Assembly: GCF_900107845.1 (NCBI RefSeq)
Contig: NZ_FNRM01000006.1
Coordinates: forward strand, 1-64,000
DNA: 64,000 nt
Source of the DNA: Alkalimonas amylolytica
GTDB lineage: Bacteria; Pseudomonadota; Gammaproteobacteria; Enterobacterales; Alteromonadaceae
Direction of reading: 5' to 3'
Shown one piece after another: positions 48,080 to 58,632 of the stretch. The number at the start of each line of letters is the position of its first letter. Within the stretch, counting starts at the first letter, position 1. Below the pieces are notes generated by a model. The model saw only the letters and a list, made by a program, of their open reading frames with translations, was not told the DNA's origin and did no database searches. A program made the translations under genes and the position numbers.

Positions 48080-49395
48080 GAAGTCTGCTCCGTCATTGTA
48101 TGTATTGCTTCGACATCTTCAGGATTGATCGTGCTATCCCACAGCAAGCGGGGATCAAAGCTAAGCGCCGCTAACATGGTGAGAATGACCACAGCCGCAA
48201 AAGTGACGGCTGCAGGTCCGGGATAAACACTCATCAACAAATCAAAACGTACCAGGGCAGCCAGGATAGCTACCACCAGCACATCCACCATAGACCAGCG
48301 GCCTATCCAGTCCACCCAGCGAAAAATCAGGGTGGATAAATTTTGCCGGTAAGTTTGGGGCTGCATCACAAGATAACACAATCCGTACAGCACCAAAATT
48401 TTCAGCACCGGAATCACTACACTGGCAAGAGCAATAATAACCGCGACCGGATAAGCACCCTCCTGCCACAGCAGGCGGATCCCACCCAGAATGTTCGACT
48501 GAGTTTCTTGCCCCATAGAAACAGTCACCATGATGGGATAAATATTGGCGGGTACATACAGGATGGCTGCTGCGGTGGTGAGAGCCAGAGTTTTCTGAAT
48601 GCTGGCTGGAATACGCCGATGCACCCGATCACCACAGCGATTGCAATGTGTTACATGGAGCGGAACCAGAGCAGTACAGCAACCACAAACCTTCAATTGC
48701 TGACTCAAGCCAGCATGCCCAGGCAAGGCTATGAATGAAGGCTTAGGATTTGGTGCAATGCGAGACCACATTTCCCGTCGATCAATCACCTGAAAGGTTC
48801 GTAAATGCAACAGGCAAAACAAACAGAATGCCCAAAAGCTCAGACCTAAAGCCAAATCACCATGACTTGCAAGCTTCACGAAACTGACCAACAAACCGAT
48901 CAGAAAGATATCTACCATACTCCAGGGTTTAAGCATAAAGAGCACCCGGGCCACCCACATGCGGGCCGGCAAAGGCCAGAGCATGCCTAGTTTTAAATAA
49001 ATCACTGCTGCCATGCAAAAGGCTGGTATCGCCTGTATAAACAACCAAACCAGTACTGCCAAGGCTGGATGGTGCACTGCAAAAAGCACCGACGAGGTAT
49101 CCAGAAAGCTCATTTGCTGCTGACTACCTGCAGCATACATGCTGATAAAAGGGAACAAGTTGGCCAGCACCAACATAAAAAGAGCGCTACAGGCAAATAA
49201 CACGGGCCGAAGTACAGGCTGGGGGTGGCGACTATCCAACAGATGACCACACTGACTGCAATGCGCTTCCTCACCAGGTTTCAGCTCAGGTAAATGCTGT
49301 AGCAGGTCGCAGTAGCGGCACAGCACCAACTCTCCGTCAGCATCGGACGGCTGCAGTTCGCCTTGTGCAGTCAATTGATAGTGGACGCTTGCCAT
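48076..49395 (-). CDS. pqiA: Paraquat-inducible membrane protein A
   Basis: A 439-residue polytopic inner-membrane protein with two PqiA halves. Each begins with paired zinc-ribbon CxxC motifs (CRYCD/CSQCG and CGCCT/CNRCG), then about four transmembrane helices. ATG at 49395 has AAGGA upstream; the GTG at 49413 lacks a good site. It is first in pqiABC. E. coli pqi genes respond to superoxide, but no SoxR/SoxS site was assigned here. Confidence 0.93.
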   Translation of the reverse strand: MASVHYQLTAQGELQPSDADGELVLCRYCDLLQHLPELKPGEEAHCSQCGHLLDSRHPQPVLRPVLFACSALFMLVLANLFPFISMYAAGSQQQMSFLDTSSVLFAVHHPALAVLVWLFIQAIPAFCMAAVIYLKLGMLWPLPARMWVARVLFMLKPWSMVDIFLIGLLVSFVKLASHGDLALGLSFWAFCLFCLLHLRTFQVIDRREMWSRIAPNPKPSFIALPGHAGLSQQLKVCGCCTALVPLHVTHCNRCGDRVHRRIPASIQKTLALTTAAAILYVPANIYPIMVTVSMGQETQSNILGGIRLLWQEGAYPVAVIIALASVVIPVLKILVLYGLCYLVMQPQTYRQNLSTLIFRWVDWIGRWSMVDVLVVAILAALVRFDLLMSVYPGPAAVTFAAVVILTMLAALSFDPRLLWDSTINPEDVEAIHTMTEQTS

Positions 49396-49479
49396 AGCAT
49401 TGAGATCCTTCACTTAGAGAGGATCTAATAGCATGCGGCTGGTAAGGATGCAAATCAGAGTCGCCAGGCGAAAACGACA

Positions 49480-49511
49480 AAACCCGCTTTGGTTTGCACC
49501 TTAGCGGGTTT
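49480..49511 (-). terminator. Terminator of the Ser-Arg-Arg tRNA operon
   Basis: On the minus strand AAACCCGCT pairs with AGCGGGTTT across a 14-base loop, followed by additional T/G-rich sequence. It lies nine bases beyond the last tRNA-Arg CCA end. Confidence 0.8.
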
Positions 49512-49520
49512 CTTCGTATA

Positions 49521-49597
49521 TGGCGGACGCGGGAGGATTCGAACCTCCGACCGCTCGGTTCGTAGCCGAGTACTCTATCCAGCTGAGCTACGCGTCC
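49521..49597 (-). tRNA. tRNA-Arg (anticodon ACG), copy 1
   Basis: A 77-base gene with encoded CCA. Acceptor GGACGCG pairs with CGCGTCC; the loop in CTCGGCTACGAACCGAG reads ACG, whose A is expected to become inosine by TadA. It is identical to the copy at 49634. Confidence 0.97.
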
Positions 49598-49633
49598 TTT
49601 AAAGCTTTGTTACTGCACACAGTTTGTATCGAA

Positions 49634-49710
49634 TGGCGGACGCGGGAGGATTCGAACCTCCGACCGCTCGGTTCGTAGCCGAGTACTCTATCCAGCTGAG
49701 CTACGCGTCC
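49634..49710 (-). tRNA. tRNA-Arg (anticodon ACG), copy 2
   Basis: A 77-base gene identical to the copy at 49521. A 36-base spacer separates the copies and 13 bases separate this one from tRNA-Ser, consistent with one processed transcript. Confidence 0.97.
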
Positions 49711-49723
49711 AATTCGATAAAAA

Positions 49724-49813
49724 TGGCGGAGAAAGAGGGATTCGAACCCTCGATAGAGTTTCCCCTATACACCCTTAGCAGGGGTGCGCCTTCAGCCACT
49801 CGGCCATTTCTCC
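49724..49813 (-). tRNA. tRNA-Ser (anticodon GCT)
   Basis: A 90-base class II tRNA with encoded CCA. The anticodon arm CACCCCTGCTAAGGGTG reads GCT, and the long variable arm contains TATAGGGGAAACTCTA. It is first in the Ser-Arg-Arg transcript. Confidence 0.97.
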
Positions 49814-49832
49814 GCGCTGTGTTGCGGCGTGT

Positions 49833-49860
49833 ATATTAAAGTCTCAGGAAAATAAGTCAA
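49833..49860 (-). promoter_or_regulatory. Promoter of the Ser-Arg-Arg tRNA operon
   Basis: On the minus strand TTGACT (49860-49855), a 16-base spacer and TAATAT (49838-49833) lie 20 bases upstream of mature tRNA-Ser. A GC-rich ACGCCGC segment follows the -10. Confidence 0.7.
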
Positions 49861-49928
49861 ACAATTTTTCGGTAAGGTAAGCTTGTTTGCCGACCTTTTA
49901 AACAATCCATCCACTGACAGACGTTTTA

Positions 49929-49952
49929 AGCGCTATCTTTCAACGTAGCGCT
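49929..49952 (-). terminator. Terminator-like hairpin after csrA
   Basis: AGCGCTA and TAGCGCT can pair across a ten-base loop on the minus strand. Only a short TAAAAC sequence follows, so strength is uncertain. Confidence 0.45.
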
Positions 49953-49962
49953 CCAATCATAG

Positions 49963-50154
49963 TCAGGCATTGCCATCGTCTTCTGGCGATTTCTCCGCCT
50001 GGATCCGCATGTAAATCTCTTCACGGTGCACGGAGACTTCTTTTGGTGCGTTCACGCCAATGCGTACCTGATTTCCTTTCACACCTAAGACTGTAACGGT
50101 AACTTCATCACCAATCATCAGCGTCTCACCAACCCGTCGTGTAAGAATAAGCAT
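49963..50154 (-). CDS. csrA: Carbon storage regulator CsrA
   Basis: A 63-residue RNA-binding dimer that controls translation and mRNA stability at GGA motifs. The conserved [34 protein letters not shown] and basic RNA-binding residues are intact. ATG at 50154 has AGGAG upstream and matches CsrA; the in-frame 50223 start adds 23 unlike residues. It follows alaS, with its own 251-base intergenic region, as in many gammaproteobacteria. Confidence 0.96.
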   Translation of the reverse strand: MLILTRRVGETLMIGDEVTVTVLGVKGNQVRIGVNAPKEVSVHREEIYMRIQAEKSPEDDGNA

Positions 50155-50405
50155 TCGTTTGCTCCTATTTCCTTGTTTTCGGTCCAGTTCTGCTACTGGC
50201 ATCCTGAAAAAGTGCTCTATCATAACTCAGCTGACGACGGAAAGAAAAGCAACCATAGGGTTTACGACAAAATTTAACCACAGTTACGGCTTATCTTTCC
50301 GGCACTCCAAATCAGTGTAGCAAAAATGCTGCAGCTATGATGTAAATTAACGCTGCTGGCAACAGAATATTTTACATACTCCGTGCCAGCCGCTCTGGAT
50401 CAACC

Positions 50406-53033
50406 TTAAGCAGAGAGTTGCTGCTCTACCAATGCCGCAGCCTGCTGCAAGACAGAAGGCAGCGCGTCGGTATTGATGCCACCAGCCTGAGCCATGTCAG
50501 GTCGCCCACCACCTTTACCACCCAGCTGTTCAGCGGCCCAGCCTACTAACTTACCAGCATGCACCTTGGCCGTCAGATCCTGAGTGACACCCGCAATCAG
50601 GCTGATCTTGCCTTCATTGACCGTTGCCAACAGCAAGACACCGGAGCCCAGTTTGTTTTTCAGCTCATCCAACATAGTGCGCAAAGCTTTGGCTTCTACT
50701 TGCGGCAATTCAGTAATCAGTACCTTGCTGCCAGCAATCAACTGCACCTGTTCTAGCAGGGAGCTACCAGCCTGACTGGCCAGCTTTTGCTTAAGCTGAT
50801 CCAAGTCTTTTTCCAATTGTCGGCTGCGCTCCAGACTTTGTTGCACTCGCTCAGCAATTGAGAACAGATCGCCTTTTACTGCAGTGGCCACCCCTTGTGC
50901 TTGTTGCTCCAATTGATGCAGCCAAGACAGGGCCTGCATGCCAGTCATCGCCTCAATACGGCGCACCCCGGCAGCAATGCCACCTTCCGACACAATCTTA
51001 AACAGACCGATATCACCGGTACTGTTCACATGAGTACCGCCACAGAGCTCAACCGAGAATGGGCTCATGGTCAGTACCCGCACATCGTCGTCGTACTTTT
51101 CACCAAACAGCGCCATAGCGCCGGCAGCTTTGGCGGCTTCCAGATTCATCAGCTCGGTCTGCACCGGATGGTTAGCCTGAATATGTTGGTTCACTAGCAC
51201 TTCCACCGCCTGCAGTTGAGTAGCACTGATGGCTTCGTAATGCGAAAAGTCAAAGCGAAAACGATCCGGTCCAACCAAAGAGCCCTTTTGGGTGACATGC
51301 TCCCCAAGAACCGCGCGCAGGGCTGCATGCACCAGGTGGGTAGCGGAATGGTTTTGGCGTATGGCCTGACGGCGAGCTTCATCAATCTGTGCCTGTACCT
51401 CAGCCCCAACCATCAATTGCCCCTTAAGCTTGCCTTTATGGGCATGGGCTTTACCTAATTTGATGGTATCAGTCACACGGAATACGCTGCCATCAGCCAG
51501 GGTTAAACTGCCGGTATCGCCAATCTGACCACCGGATTCGGCATAAAAAGGTGTTTGATTCAGAATAACCAGCGCTTCTTCACCATCGTTCAGCTGCTGA
51601 CAAGCCTTGCCATCGCGCAGAATTTCCTGCACTTTAGCGTTGCCATGCACATGCTGATAGCCGGTAAAGTCAGTGACTTGCTTGCTGCTGAGTTGAGCAT
51701 TGTAATCCATACCAAACTGGCTGGCTTGCTGCGCACGTTGCCGCTGCTGGGCCATTTCCGCATCAAAACCAGCTTGATCGACGGTAAAGCCTTGCTCACG
51801 AGCCACATCGTTGGTTAAATCAACCGGAAAACCATAGGTGTCGTACAGTTTAAACACCAGATCACCAGGCAATATCTTACCATCCAGTTGTTGCAAGGCT
51901 TCCTGCAGCATGCTCAGGCCGCGTTGCAAAGTTTTGCCAAACTGCTCTTCTTCAATCCGCAGCAACTTTTCAATCACGGCCTGTTTAGCAGCAAGCTCAG
52001 GGTAAGCCTCTCCCATCTGAACCACCAGGGCTGGTACCAACTTATGGAAAAAGGCCCCGACGGCACCCAGTTGATGGCCATGTCGCACGGCCCTGCGGAT
52101 AATACGGCGCAGCACATAGCCCCGGCCTTCGTTTGATGGCTGTACGCCATCGACCATTAAAAAGGCACAACTGCGAATATGATCGGCAATCACTCGTAGC
52201 GACTTATTACTTAAATCTTTTGCACCGGTCACCTCAGCAGCTGCTGCAATCAAGGCCTGGAAGGTATCGATTTCATAATTACTGTGCACACCTTGTAAAA
52301 TAGCCGCGATCCGCTCTAAGCCCATGCCGGTATCAACACTTGGTTTTGGCAAAGGCTCCATCCGACCATCGGCGTGGCGATTAAACTGCATGAAGACGAT
52401 GTTCCAGATCTCGATAAACCGATCACCATCTTCTTCCGGGCTACCCGGCGGTCCACCCCAGATGTGTTCGCCATGATCGTAAAAGACTTCGGTACAAGGA
52501 CCACACGGTCCTGTATCTCCCATAGCCCAGAAATTGTCCGAAGCGTAAGGTGCACCTTTATTATCGCCAATACGAATCACTTTCTCCGGCGCCACACCAA
52601 TCTGTTTAGTCCAGATATCAAAAGCCTCGTCATCGCTAGCATAGACAGTGACCAAAAGCTTTTCTGCTGGCAAGCACAATTCTTTGGTTAAAAATTCCCA
52701 GGCATAGACGATGGCTTCTTGTTTGAAATAATCACCAAAGCTGAAATTACCCAACATTTCAAAAAAGGTATGATGACGAGCGGTATAGCCGACATTCTCC
52801 AAATCGTTGTGCTTACCACCAGCTCGGACACAGCGCTGCGCAGATGTAGCCCGGCTGTAGGAGCGTGGGTCCTGTCCCAGGAATACATCCTTGAAAGGTA
52901 CCATACCAGCATTGGTAAACAACAAGGTGGCATCATTGCCGGGGATCAGGGAAGCGCTCGGCACAATTTGATGCCCTTTACTGGCAAAATAATCCAGAAA
53001 AGCATTCCGGATAGCGGACGATGTCATGCTCAT
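50406..53033 (-). CDS. alaS: Alanyl-tRNA synthetase
   Basis: An 875-residue class II synthetase charging tRNA-Ala. The N-terminal active site begins [16 protein letters not shown]; the editing domain has [11 protein letters not shown] and CGGTHV, and the C-terminal C-Ala domain has [20 protein letters not shown] precedes the ATG. It is nine bases downstream of recX and upstream of csrA. Confidence 0.97.
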   Translation of the reverse strand: MSMTSSAIRNAFLDYFASKGHQIVPSASLIPGNDATLLFTNAGMVPFKDVFLGQDPRSYSRATSAQRCVRAGGKHNDLENVGYTARHHTFFEMLGNFSFGDYFKQEAIVYAWEFLTKELCLPAEKLLVTVYASDDEAFDIWTKQIGVAPEKVIRIGDNKGAPYASDNFWAMGDTGPCGPCTEVFYDHGEHIWGGPPGSPEEDGDRFIEIWNIVFMQFNRHADGRMEPLPKPSVDTGMGLERIAAILQGVHSNYEIDTFQALIAAAAEVTGAKDLSNKSLRVIADHIRSCAFLMVDGVQPSNEGRGYVLRRIIRRAVRHGHQLGAVGAFFHKLVPALVVQMGEAYPELAAKQAVIEKLLRIEEEQFGKTLQRGLSMLQEALQQLDGKILPGDLVFKLYDTYGFPVDLTNDVAREQGFTVDQAGFDAEMAQQRQRAQQASQFGMDYNAQLSSKQVTDFTGYQHVHGNAKVQEILRDGKACQQLNDGEEALVILNQTPFYAESGGQIGDTGSLTLADGSVFRVTDTIKLGKAHAHKGKLKGQLMVGAEVQAQIDEARRQAIRQNHSATHLVHAALRAVLGEHVTQKGSLVGPDRFRFDFSHYEAISATQLQAVEVLVNQHIQANHPVQTELMNLEAAKAAGAMALFGEKYDDDVRVLTMSPFSVELCGGTHVNSTGDIGLFKIVSEGGIAAGVRRIEAMTGMQALSWLHQLEQQAQGVATAVKGDLFSIAERVQQSLERSRQLEKDLDQLKQKLASQAGSSLLEQVQLIAGSKVLITELPQVEAKALRTMLDELKNKLGSGVLLLATVNEGKISLIAGVTQDLTAKVHAGKLVGWAAEQLGGKGGGRPDMAQAGGINTDALPSVLQQAAALVEQQLSA

Positions 53034-53042
53034 GATGATTTC

Positions 53043-53489
53043 CTAACTTCTGATGTTTTTTAGGGCAGCGCTGCAATCTTCCGGGTAAAACCCCCGTTGC
53101 TGCAAGTAGCGCTGTCGCTTGGCGCGCTCGCTAGCACTGGTAATGGCAGTGCCACCGTATTTTTTCAAGTAGATACTCTGCGCCAGCTCAAGCCAGTCAG
53201 GCTCCAACTGGGCCAGTTGCTGTTGCAACAAAGTCATGCATATACCATGACGCCGACACTCCTGCTGAATGTAAAGCGGTCCATAGCCCTTACCAAGGCG
53301 CGAACGCAGCAGCATCTCGACAAAACGGGTATCGCTTTGATAGTTCTCAGCCTGACACCATACTATCACTTGCTGAACCAACTGGTCATCTGTTGTCTTG
53401 GTCTGCAAACGCTGTTGCAACTGTTGCGTGCTGTACTCACGTCTTGCCAGCAACTGCAGTGCGGACTTCTTTAACTCATTGAGGTTCAT
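53043..53489 (-). CDS. recX: RecA regulatory protein RecX
   Basis: A 148-residue helical protein that modulates RecA filaments. Repeated three-helix units are apparent, including LLARREYSTQQLQQRLQ and RSRLGKGYGPLYIQQECRRHGI. Its ATG lies three bases after the stop of an upstream membrane-protein gene and its stop is nine bases before alaS. RecA is 7.3 kb away in this window instead of next door, so recX probably uses an upstream or internal promoter. Confidence 0.92.
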   Translation of the reverse strand: MNLNELKKSALQLLARREYSTQQLQQRLQTKTTDDQLVQQVIVWCQAENYQSDTRFVEMLLRSRLGKGYGPLYIQQECRRHGICMTLLQQQLAQLEPDWLELAQSIYLKKYGGTAITSASERAKRQRYLQQRGFYPEDCSAALKNIRS

Positions 53490-53492
53490 ACC

Positions 53493-54242
53493 TCAGACTT
53501 CCAACACATCCGGATCAGGCCTGTTCTGCGGATCTGAAGGACCAGCTTGTCCAGGATCAACATCGAAAATATCCTGAAAGGAAATAAAGAAAGCAATGCT
53601 CAGTAAAGGCAGCACCAGAATCATTCCCAGCAACATGGTGGGTACCGTCGCCAAACAGAGTGCCAGCGCGATCACGCCAAACAGGAGCAATGGCAGCAAG
53701 TTGCGCCAACAGGCTACCAGACTTCCCATCAATGCTGGTAGCAGTCGCTTTTCGGGTAAAAAATACAAAATGGCCACCGCATAGCTAAACATCATCCAGA
53801 CCATGGCGGTACAAAACACAAACAACATAACCAGGCTAAAATCCAGTTGCTCCGCCGCCAATTGCTGTGTCAGATGCTCACCCAGTAAACTCAGTGGAAT
53901 TGCCAGCAACAAATTCAAGGCCGCCAACTGCAAAAAAAGTGGTCGGAACTGAGACTCGTTCAGCGGTTGAAATAACCTGCCAAAACTGGCAGTCTCCCCC
54001 CGCTGCACCGCCATAATCACACTGTAGAGCCCGGCGGTAATAAAGGGATTCAAAAACAGGGTGACCATAAATAACACCGGGTTCATCGACCCGAGTAAAT
54101 TCAAGAGCAGCACAAAAGACAGTAACTGGATCCATAGCCAAGGCGCTTTTTGGAACAGCTGCCAGGCCTGTTTTACCCAGAATAGTGCGGACAACACTGG
54201 ACGACGACGAATCAATTCAAACACGGAACCGGAATGCTGCAC
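53493..54242 (-). CDS. BPSS1780-like inner-membrane protein (GTG start)
   Basis: A 249-residue predicted inner-membrane protein with about six hydrophobic segments and an Asp/Pro-rich C-terminal tail (QNRPDPDVLEV). It resembles the BPSS1780 membrane family, whose function is unknown. GTG is supported by GAGGAG upstream. It lies only three bases before recX, and both may share an operon with alaS. No DNA-repair function can be inferred from the protein itself. Confidence 0.72.
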   Translation of the reverse strand: MQHSGSVFELIRRRPVLSALFWVKQAWQLFQKAPWLWIQLLSFVLLLNLLGSMNPVLFMVTLFLNPFITAGLYSVIMAVQRGETASFGRLFQPLNESQFRPLFLQLAALNLLLAIPLSLLGEHLTQQLAAEQLDFSLVMLFVFCTAMVWMMFSYAVAILYFLPEKRLLPALMGSLVACWRNLLPLLLFGVIALALCLATVPTMLLGMILVLPLLSIAFFISFQDIFDVDPGQAGPSDPQNRPDPDVLEV

Positions 54243-54352
54243 GAAGTCTCCTCACCAGCCATTATGCCTGAAAATATCTTTAGGCTTATCAATGGTCGCT
54301 ATGATACTGGAAAAAAGCGCTAACGTCAGGGGATAGTGTGGAAAAACCAGGG

Positions 54353-55105
54353 TTATTGGGTGTTCAAAACACCGGATTGGTATTGATTGACGGAACCAAA
54401 AAATTCCAGTTGCATTCGTGGGTAAACTGGCTGGGCGATCAACTGTTGCAGTGCCTTATCAAAGCTGAGCTGCAGCCCCTGCTCACGAAAAGCGGCCCGG
54501 TAATCGCTGGGTGGAAATAAGGTGTGTAACTGGATGGGTTGTGAATCATCACTGACCCGACGGAAGTAATGGAAAATATTAATATCCATCACCGCCGCAT
54601 CAATCCGTCCAGCCAACAACATATCCACCTGGGTTTTTTGATTGGTGGTTTCCTGATAGCGGCTTGAGTTTAGCGCCATTTCGCCAAACTCAGGCCCAAG
54701 GACAATTTTGGCGTTTTGAAACGCCACCACATTTAGGCGCTGCATGTCCTGGGCATGCTGAATAACGAGCTCTCTTTCACGCAAGGTAATGACTGCATTC
54801 TGATACCGAACATAAGGCTGGCTGTAAAACAATTCGGATGGATGATCAGGAGCTGGTTGCAAAGTGGCAACATCGCCATGCCCTTGCTCCAGCAAATAAC
54901 GAATACGGGCATTGGGCACGTGCAAAAAAACGGCCTCATACCCCATGTTCTTACTCACCTCTCGCAGTAACTCCAGCTCAAATCCGGTAGCATCTTGCAG
55001 CTGAATATAGGGCGGTTTGTCCATACCTACCAGAAATGTCAGGGTACGTTCAGCTAGGGCAGATAAACTAAAAAGTAATAATACAATCCCAAGCAGGTAT
55101 CGCAT
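54353..55105 (-). CDS. Extracellular solute-binding protein, family 3-like
   Basis: A 250-residue exported protein with signal peptide ending near SALAE, then a PBPb/SBP_bac_3-like fold. TGFELELLREVSKNMGY and IDAAVMDINIFHYF are family-like strands. The start at 55105 was chosen over 55165 because it begins with a normal signal sequence. No ABC permease or ATPase is adjacent. It is divergent from another protein of the same fold. The ligand is unknown, and a sensory role is possible. Confidence 0.82.
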   Translation of the reverse strand: MRYLLGIVLLLFSLSALAERTLTFLVGMDKPPYIQLQDATGFELELLREVSKNMGYEAVFLHVPNARIRYLLEQGHGDVATLQPAPDHPSELFYSQPYVRYQNAVITLRERELVIQHAQDMQRLNVVAFQNAKIVLGPEFGEMALNSSRYQETTNQKTQVDMLLAGRIDAAVMDINIFHYFRRVSDDSQPIQLHTLFPPSDYRAAFREQGLQLSFDKALQQLIAQPVYPRMQLEFFGSVNQYQSGVLNTQ

Positions 55106-55208
55106 TGCATCAGCTCTTCGGATAACGATGATATTAGTATAGTCAGAAATTGTGTTTAAAAGCATTGCAGCTTATCTTTAATAAGCAAATTAACGTGGCA
55201 AAATCCGG

Positions 55209-55997
55209 ATGCACAAAGTAATAACCAGCACCTTACTCGCGTGTTTACTGTCTTTCTCAGCCCATAGTTGTCAATTGCGCATGGGCGCAGACAGCTATTT
55301 CCCGCCTCATCTGATCCCCGGCGGTAACGACTGGCAGGGCTTATCGATTGAGCTTGCCCAAGTGCTGGCAAAAGAAGCAGGCTGTGAGCTAACCATACTG
55401 CAATCTCCCTGGCGCCGCTCACTGCAACTGATTACTCAAGGGCAGCTGGATATGCTCAGTCATCTTTCGTTTTCTGAACAACGACAGCAGGATTTTCTTT
55501 TTATTGGGCCACATCATCTGGAGACTGTGGTTCTAATTGGCGATCCACAGCGCTTGCCTGCGCTTCAAAAGCTGGAGCAACTGGCATCCTGGTCCAAAGA
55601 GTTTTTAGTGGCCATCTTAAATGGTGCCTATTATGGCGAGGCATTTGAACAATTGAGCGCTCGAACTGACTTTGGCCCCACCTTAGTAGAAATTCGCAGC
55701 CATGAAGACAAGCTGGCGCTACTCGATTCAGGCAGAGTGGATGCCGTGCTGGAAGATCAAAGCACACTGTACTATTGGCAGCAAACCGGCCAAATGGAGC
55801 ACCGCAGTTACCAGCAATTATTGGTAGTGTATCAAAACCCGGTCTATTTCGGTTTTAGCCGCCATACCATCTCTGACGAAATGGCCGTTCAGCTTGATGA
55901 AGCCTGGCAACGACTATACCAACAAGGCGTACTGCAGCAGATCAGGGCCAGGCATCTGCCCGAACTGCCGTTGCCTGCCCCTGCCGCAATTTTCTGA
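55209..55997 (+). CDS. Extracellular solute-binding protein, family 3-like
   Basis: A 262-residue exported protein with signal ending around SAHSCQ and a PBPb/SBP_bac_3-like fold; GLSIELAQVLAKEAGCEL and GRVDAVLEDQSTLYYW are typical. It faces the gene at 54353 across 103 bases but is not a close duplicate by eye. It ends ten bases before convergent metH. No transporter genes are nearby, so it may work with an unlinked transporter or sensor. Confidence 0.82.
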   Translation: MHKVITSTLLACLLSFSAHSCQLRMGADSYFPPHLIPGGNDWQGLSIELAQVLAKEAGCELTILQSPWRRSLQLITQGQLDMLSHLSFSEQRQQDFLFIGPHHLETVVLIGDPQRLPALQKLEQLASWSKEFLVAILNGAYYGEAFEQLSARTDFGPTLVEIRSHEDKLALLDSGRVDAVLEDQSTLYYWQQTGQMEHRSYQQLLVVYQNPVYFGFSRHTISDEMAVQLDEAWQRLYQQGVLQQIRARHLPELPLPAPAAIF

Positions 55998-56007
55998 TCG
56001 CTGTCAC

Positions 56008-58632
56008 TTAATCATTCAGATTGGGAGCCAACCAGGTTTCAGCTTCTTGTTCACTCCAGCCTTTACGGCTGGCGTAATCGGCTAATTGGTCGCGGCCAAT
56101 TTTACTAACAGCAAAGTACTTGCTGTCCGGATGCGCCAGATACCAGCCACTGACGGCAGCGCCTGGCCACATGGCATAGCTTTCGGTCAACTGCATACCG
56201 GTTTTTGCTTCCACATCCAGCAACTGCCACAGAGTGCCTTTTTCAGTGTGTTCGGGACATGCCGGGTAACCAGGTGCAGGCCGAATACCTTGATAGAGTT
56301 CACGAATCAACTGCTCGTTCTCCAGTTGCTCATCGGCAGCATACCCCCAGTACTCACGGCGAACTTTAAGGTGTAAATACTCGGCTAGCGCCTCGGCTAA
56401 GCGATCTGCCAGCGCTTTCACCAAAATACTGTTGTAATCATCATGCGCCGCGGCAAATTCAGCGGCAAACTCATCGGCACCAAAGCCGGTACTGACCGCA
56501 AAAGCACCGATGTAATCGGCGACACCACTGCCAACAGGAGCAATAAAGTCACTCAAACAACTGTTGGCTATGTTGTTGCGTAATTGCAACTGCTGCCGCA
56601 ACTGATGCAGACGACAACGTTCTGTGTTTCGGCTTTCATCCGTATACACAATGATGTCATCACCATCACTGTTGGCCGGAAACAGCCCAAACACCGCCTT
56701 GCCCTGAATACGTTTGGTACCAATCATTTGATCAAGCATGGCATTGGCATCAGCCAATAACTTGCGTGCTTCAATCCCCACTTCCGGATGATTTAAAATG
56801 GCCGGGTATTTACCTGACAGCTGCCAGGTCATAAAAAATGGTGTCCAATCGATGTAATCACGCAGTTGCTGTAAATCCACATCAGCCCAGAGATGGACTC
56901 CGGGCTGTTTCGGTGCCGGTGCTACCTTGCTTAGATCCAGCTGAACTTTATTGGCCCGGGCTTGCGCTAAACTCAGCATTGTCTGACCGGGACGACTACG
57001 CTGATGTTGTTCACGCACAGTGACGTACTCCTGTTGAATACGCGCCAGATAGTCGGCTTTACTGCTGTCACTGATCAAGGATTGCACTACAGAAACACTG
57101 CGCGACGCATTGGGCACATACACCACCCCATGTTCATAATGCGGCTCTATCTTAACGGCCGTATGCACTTTCGAAGTGGTAGCACCGCCAATAAGCAGCG
57201 GCAGCTCAAAACCAAGCCGCGTCATTTCTTTGGCCACATGCACCATTTCATCCAGTGACGGTGTGATGAGGCCAGATAAACCAATCACATCGACATTTTC
57301 ATCTTTGGCTACCTGCAACAGTTTGGCGCAAGGCACCATCACGCCCAAATCGATCACCTCGAAGTTGTTGCACTGCAGCACCACACCCACAATGTTCTTG
57401 CCGATGTCGTGCACATCCCCTTTAACCGTGGCCAGCAAAATTTTCCCCTGGGCACGGCCACCGGATTTTTCCGCTTCGATGTAAGGCTGCAAATAAGCAA
57501 CGGCTTTTTTCATCACCCGGGCGGATTTCACCACCTGTGGCAAAAACATTTTGCCCTCACCAAACAAATCGCCCACCACATTCATGCCATCCATCAATGG
57601 GCCTTCGATCACATGCAGCGGCTTGTCTGCTTGCTGGCGAGCCTCTTCGGTATCCTGCTCAATAAAGTCGGTAATACCCTTCACCAGCGCATGCTCCAGC
57701 CGCTTGGTGACCGGTAGACTGCGCCAGGCATCGTCCTGCTTTTCTGCCACACTGCCATCGCCTTTAAATTCCGGCGCTATCTCCAGCAAGCGCTCGGTGG
57801 CATCCTCGCGCCGGTTTAAGATGACATCTTCTACCCGCTCGCGCAGCAAGTCAGGGATATCATCGTACACCGCCAATTGGCCAGCATTGACAATGCCCAT
57901 GTCCATGCCTGCAGCAATGGCATGGTACAAAAACACCGAGTGCATGGCTTCACGCACCGGATCATTGCCACGAAACGAGAAAGAAATATTCGACACCCCG
58001 CCGGAGATCTTGGCGTACGGGCACAGCTGCTTGATGTCACGGCAAGCTTCAATGAAATCCACAGCATAATTGTTGTGTTCTTCAATACCGGTAGCGACCG
58101 CAAAAATATTGGGGTCAAAAATGATGTCTTCAGGCGGAAAGCCCACGGTATCCACCAGCAAACGGTAGGCTCGCTGGCAAATCTCCACTTTGCGCGCTTT
58201 GGTATCGGCCTGCCCTACCTCATCAAAGGCCATCACCACAGCCGCAGCCCCGTAACGGCGAATGCGTCTGGCTTGCTCTAAAAAGGGGGCTTCCCCTTCT
58301 TTGAGTGAGATGGAGTTAACGATGGCTTTACCCTGAATGCATTTAAGTGCCGCCTCAATAATGTCCCACTTGGACGAGTCCACCATAATGGGTACACGAC
58401 AGATGTCGGGTTCACCTGCCAGCAAACTGAGGTAACGCACCATCGCAGCCTTGCTGTCCAGCATGGCTTCATCCATGTTAATATCGATGATCTGAGCGCC
58501 GTTTTCTACCTGTTGCCTGGCCACATCCAGCGCCGTTTCATAATCGCCATTTAAAATTAGCTTCTTAAAACGCGCTGAACCGGTGACATTGGTGCGCTCA
58601 CCGATATTGATAAATCGTGCCTGTTGCTGCAT
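56008..58632 (-). CDS. metH: Methionine synthase, folate/B12/activation part
   Basis: An 874-residue protein corresponding to E. coli MetH after its homocysteine domain. It has the methylfolate-binding DHPS-like barrel from [13 protein letters not shown], cobalamin-binding DVHDIGKNI with axial His408, and the AdoMet activation domain with [12 protein letters not shown]. The homocysteine domain is the separate preceding gene. ATG at 58632 overlaps that gene's TAA as TAATG; GGAG is correctly placed upstream. A GTG two codons earlier is possible. Together the two proteins total almost the full E. coli MetH length, so a functional two-subunit enzyme is likely. Confidence 0.95.
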   Translation of the reverse strand: MQQQARFINIGERTNVTGSARFKKLILNGDYETALDVARQQVENGAQIIDINMDEAMLDSKAAMVRYLSLLAGEPDICRVPIMVDSSKWDIIEAALKCIQGKAIVNSISLKEGEAPFLEQARRIRRYGAAAVVMAFDEVGQADTKARKVEICQRAYRLLVDTVGFPPEDIIFDPNIFAVATGIEEHNNYAVDFIEACRDIKQLCPYAKISGGVSNISFSFRGNDPVREAMHSVFLYHAIAAGMDMGIVNAGQLAVYDDIPDLLRERVEDVILNRREDATERLLEIAPEFKGDGSVAEKQDDAWRSLPVTKRLEHALVKGITDFIEQDTEEARQQADKPLHVIEGPLMDGMNVVGDLFGEGKMFLPQVVKSARVMKKAVAYLQPYIEAEKSGGRAQGKILLATVKGDVHDIGKNIVGVVLQCNNFEVIDLGVMVPCAKLLQVAKDENVDVIGLSGLITPSLDEMVHVAKEMTRLGFELPLLIGGATTSKVHTAVKIEPHYEHGVVYVPNASRSVSVVQSLISDSSKADYLARIQQEYVTVREQHQRSRPGQTMLSLAQARANKVQLDLSKVAPAPKQPGVHLWADVDLQQLRDYIDWTPFFMTWQLSGKYPAILNHPEVGIEARKLLADANAMLDQMIGTKRIQGKAVFGLFPANSDGDDIIVYTDESRNTERCRLHQLRQQLQLRNNIANSCLSDFIAPVGSGVADYIGAFAVSTGFGADEFAAEFAAAHDDYNSILVKALADRLAEALAEYLHLKVRREYWGYAADEQLENEQLIRELYQGIRPAPGYPACPEHTEKGTLWQLLDVEAKTGMQLTESYAMWPGAAVSGWYLAHPDSKYFAVSKIGRDQLADYASRKGWSEQEAETWLAPNLND

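Noticed and set aside
49624-49839. Small plus-strand frame near the tRNA operon
   Set aside because: It crosses tRNA-Arg and tRNA-Ser; the frame has no independent gene evidence.
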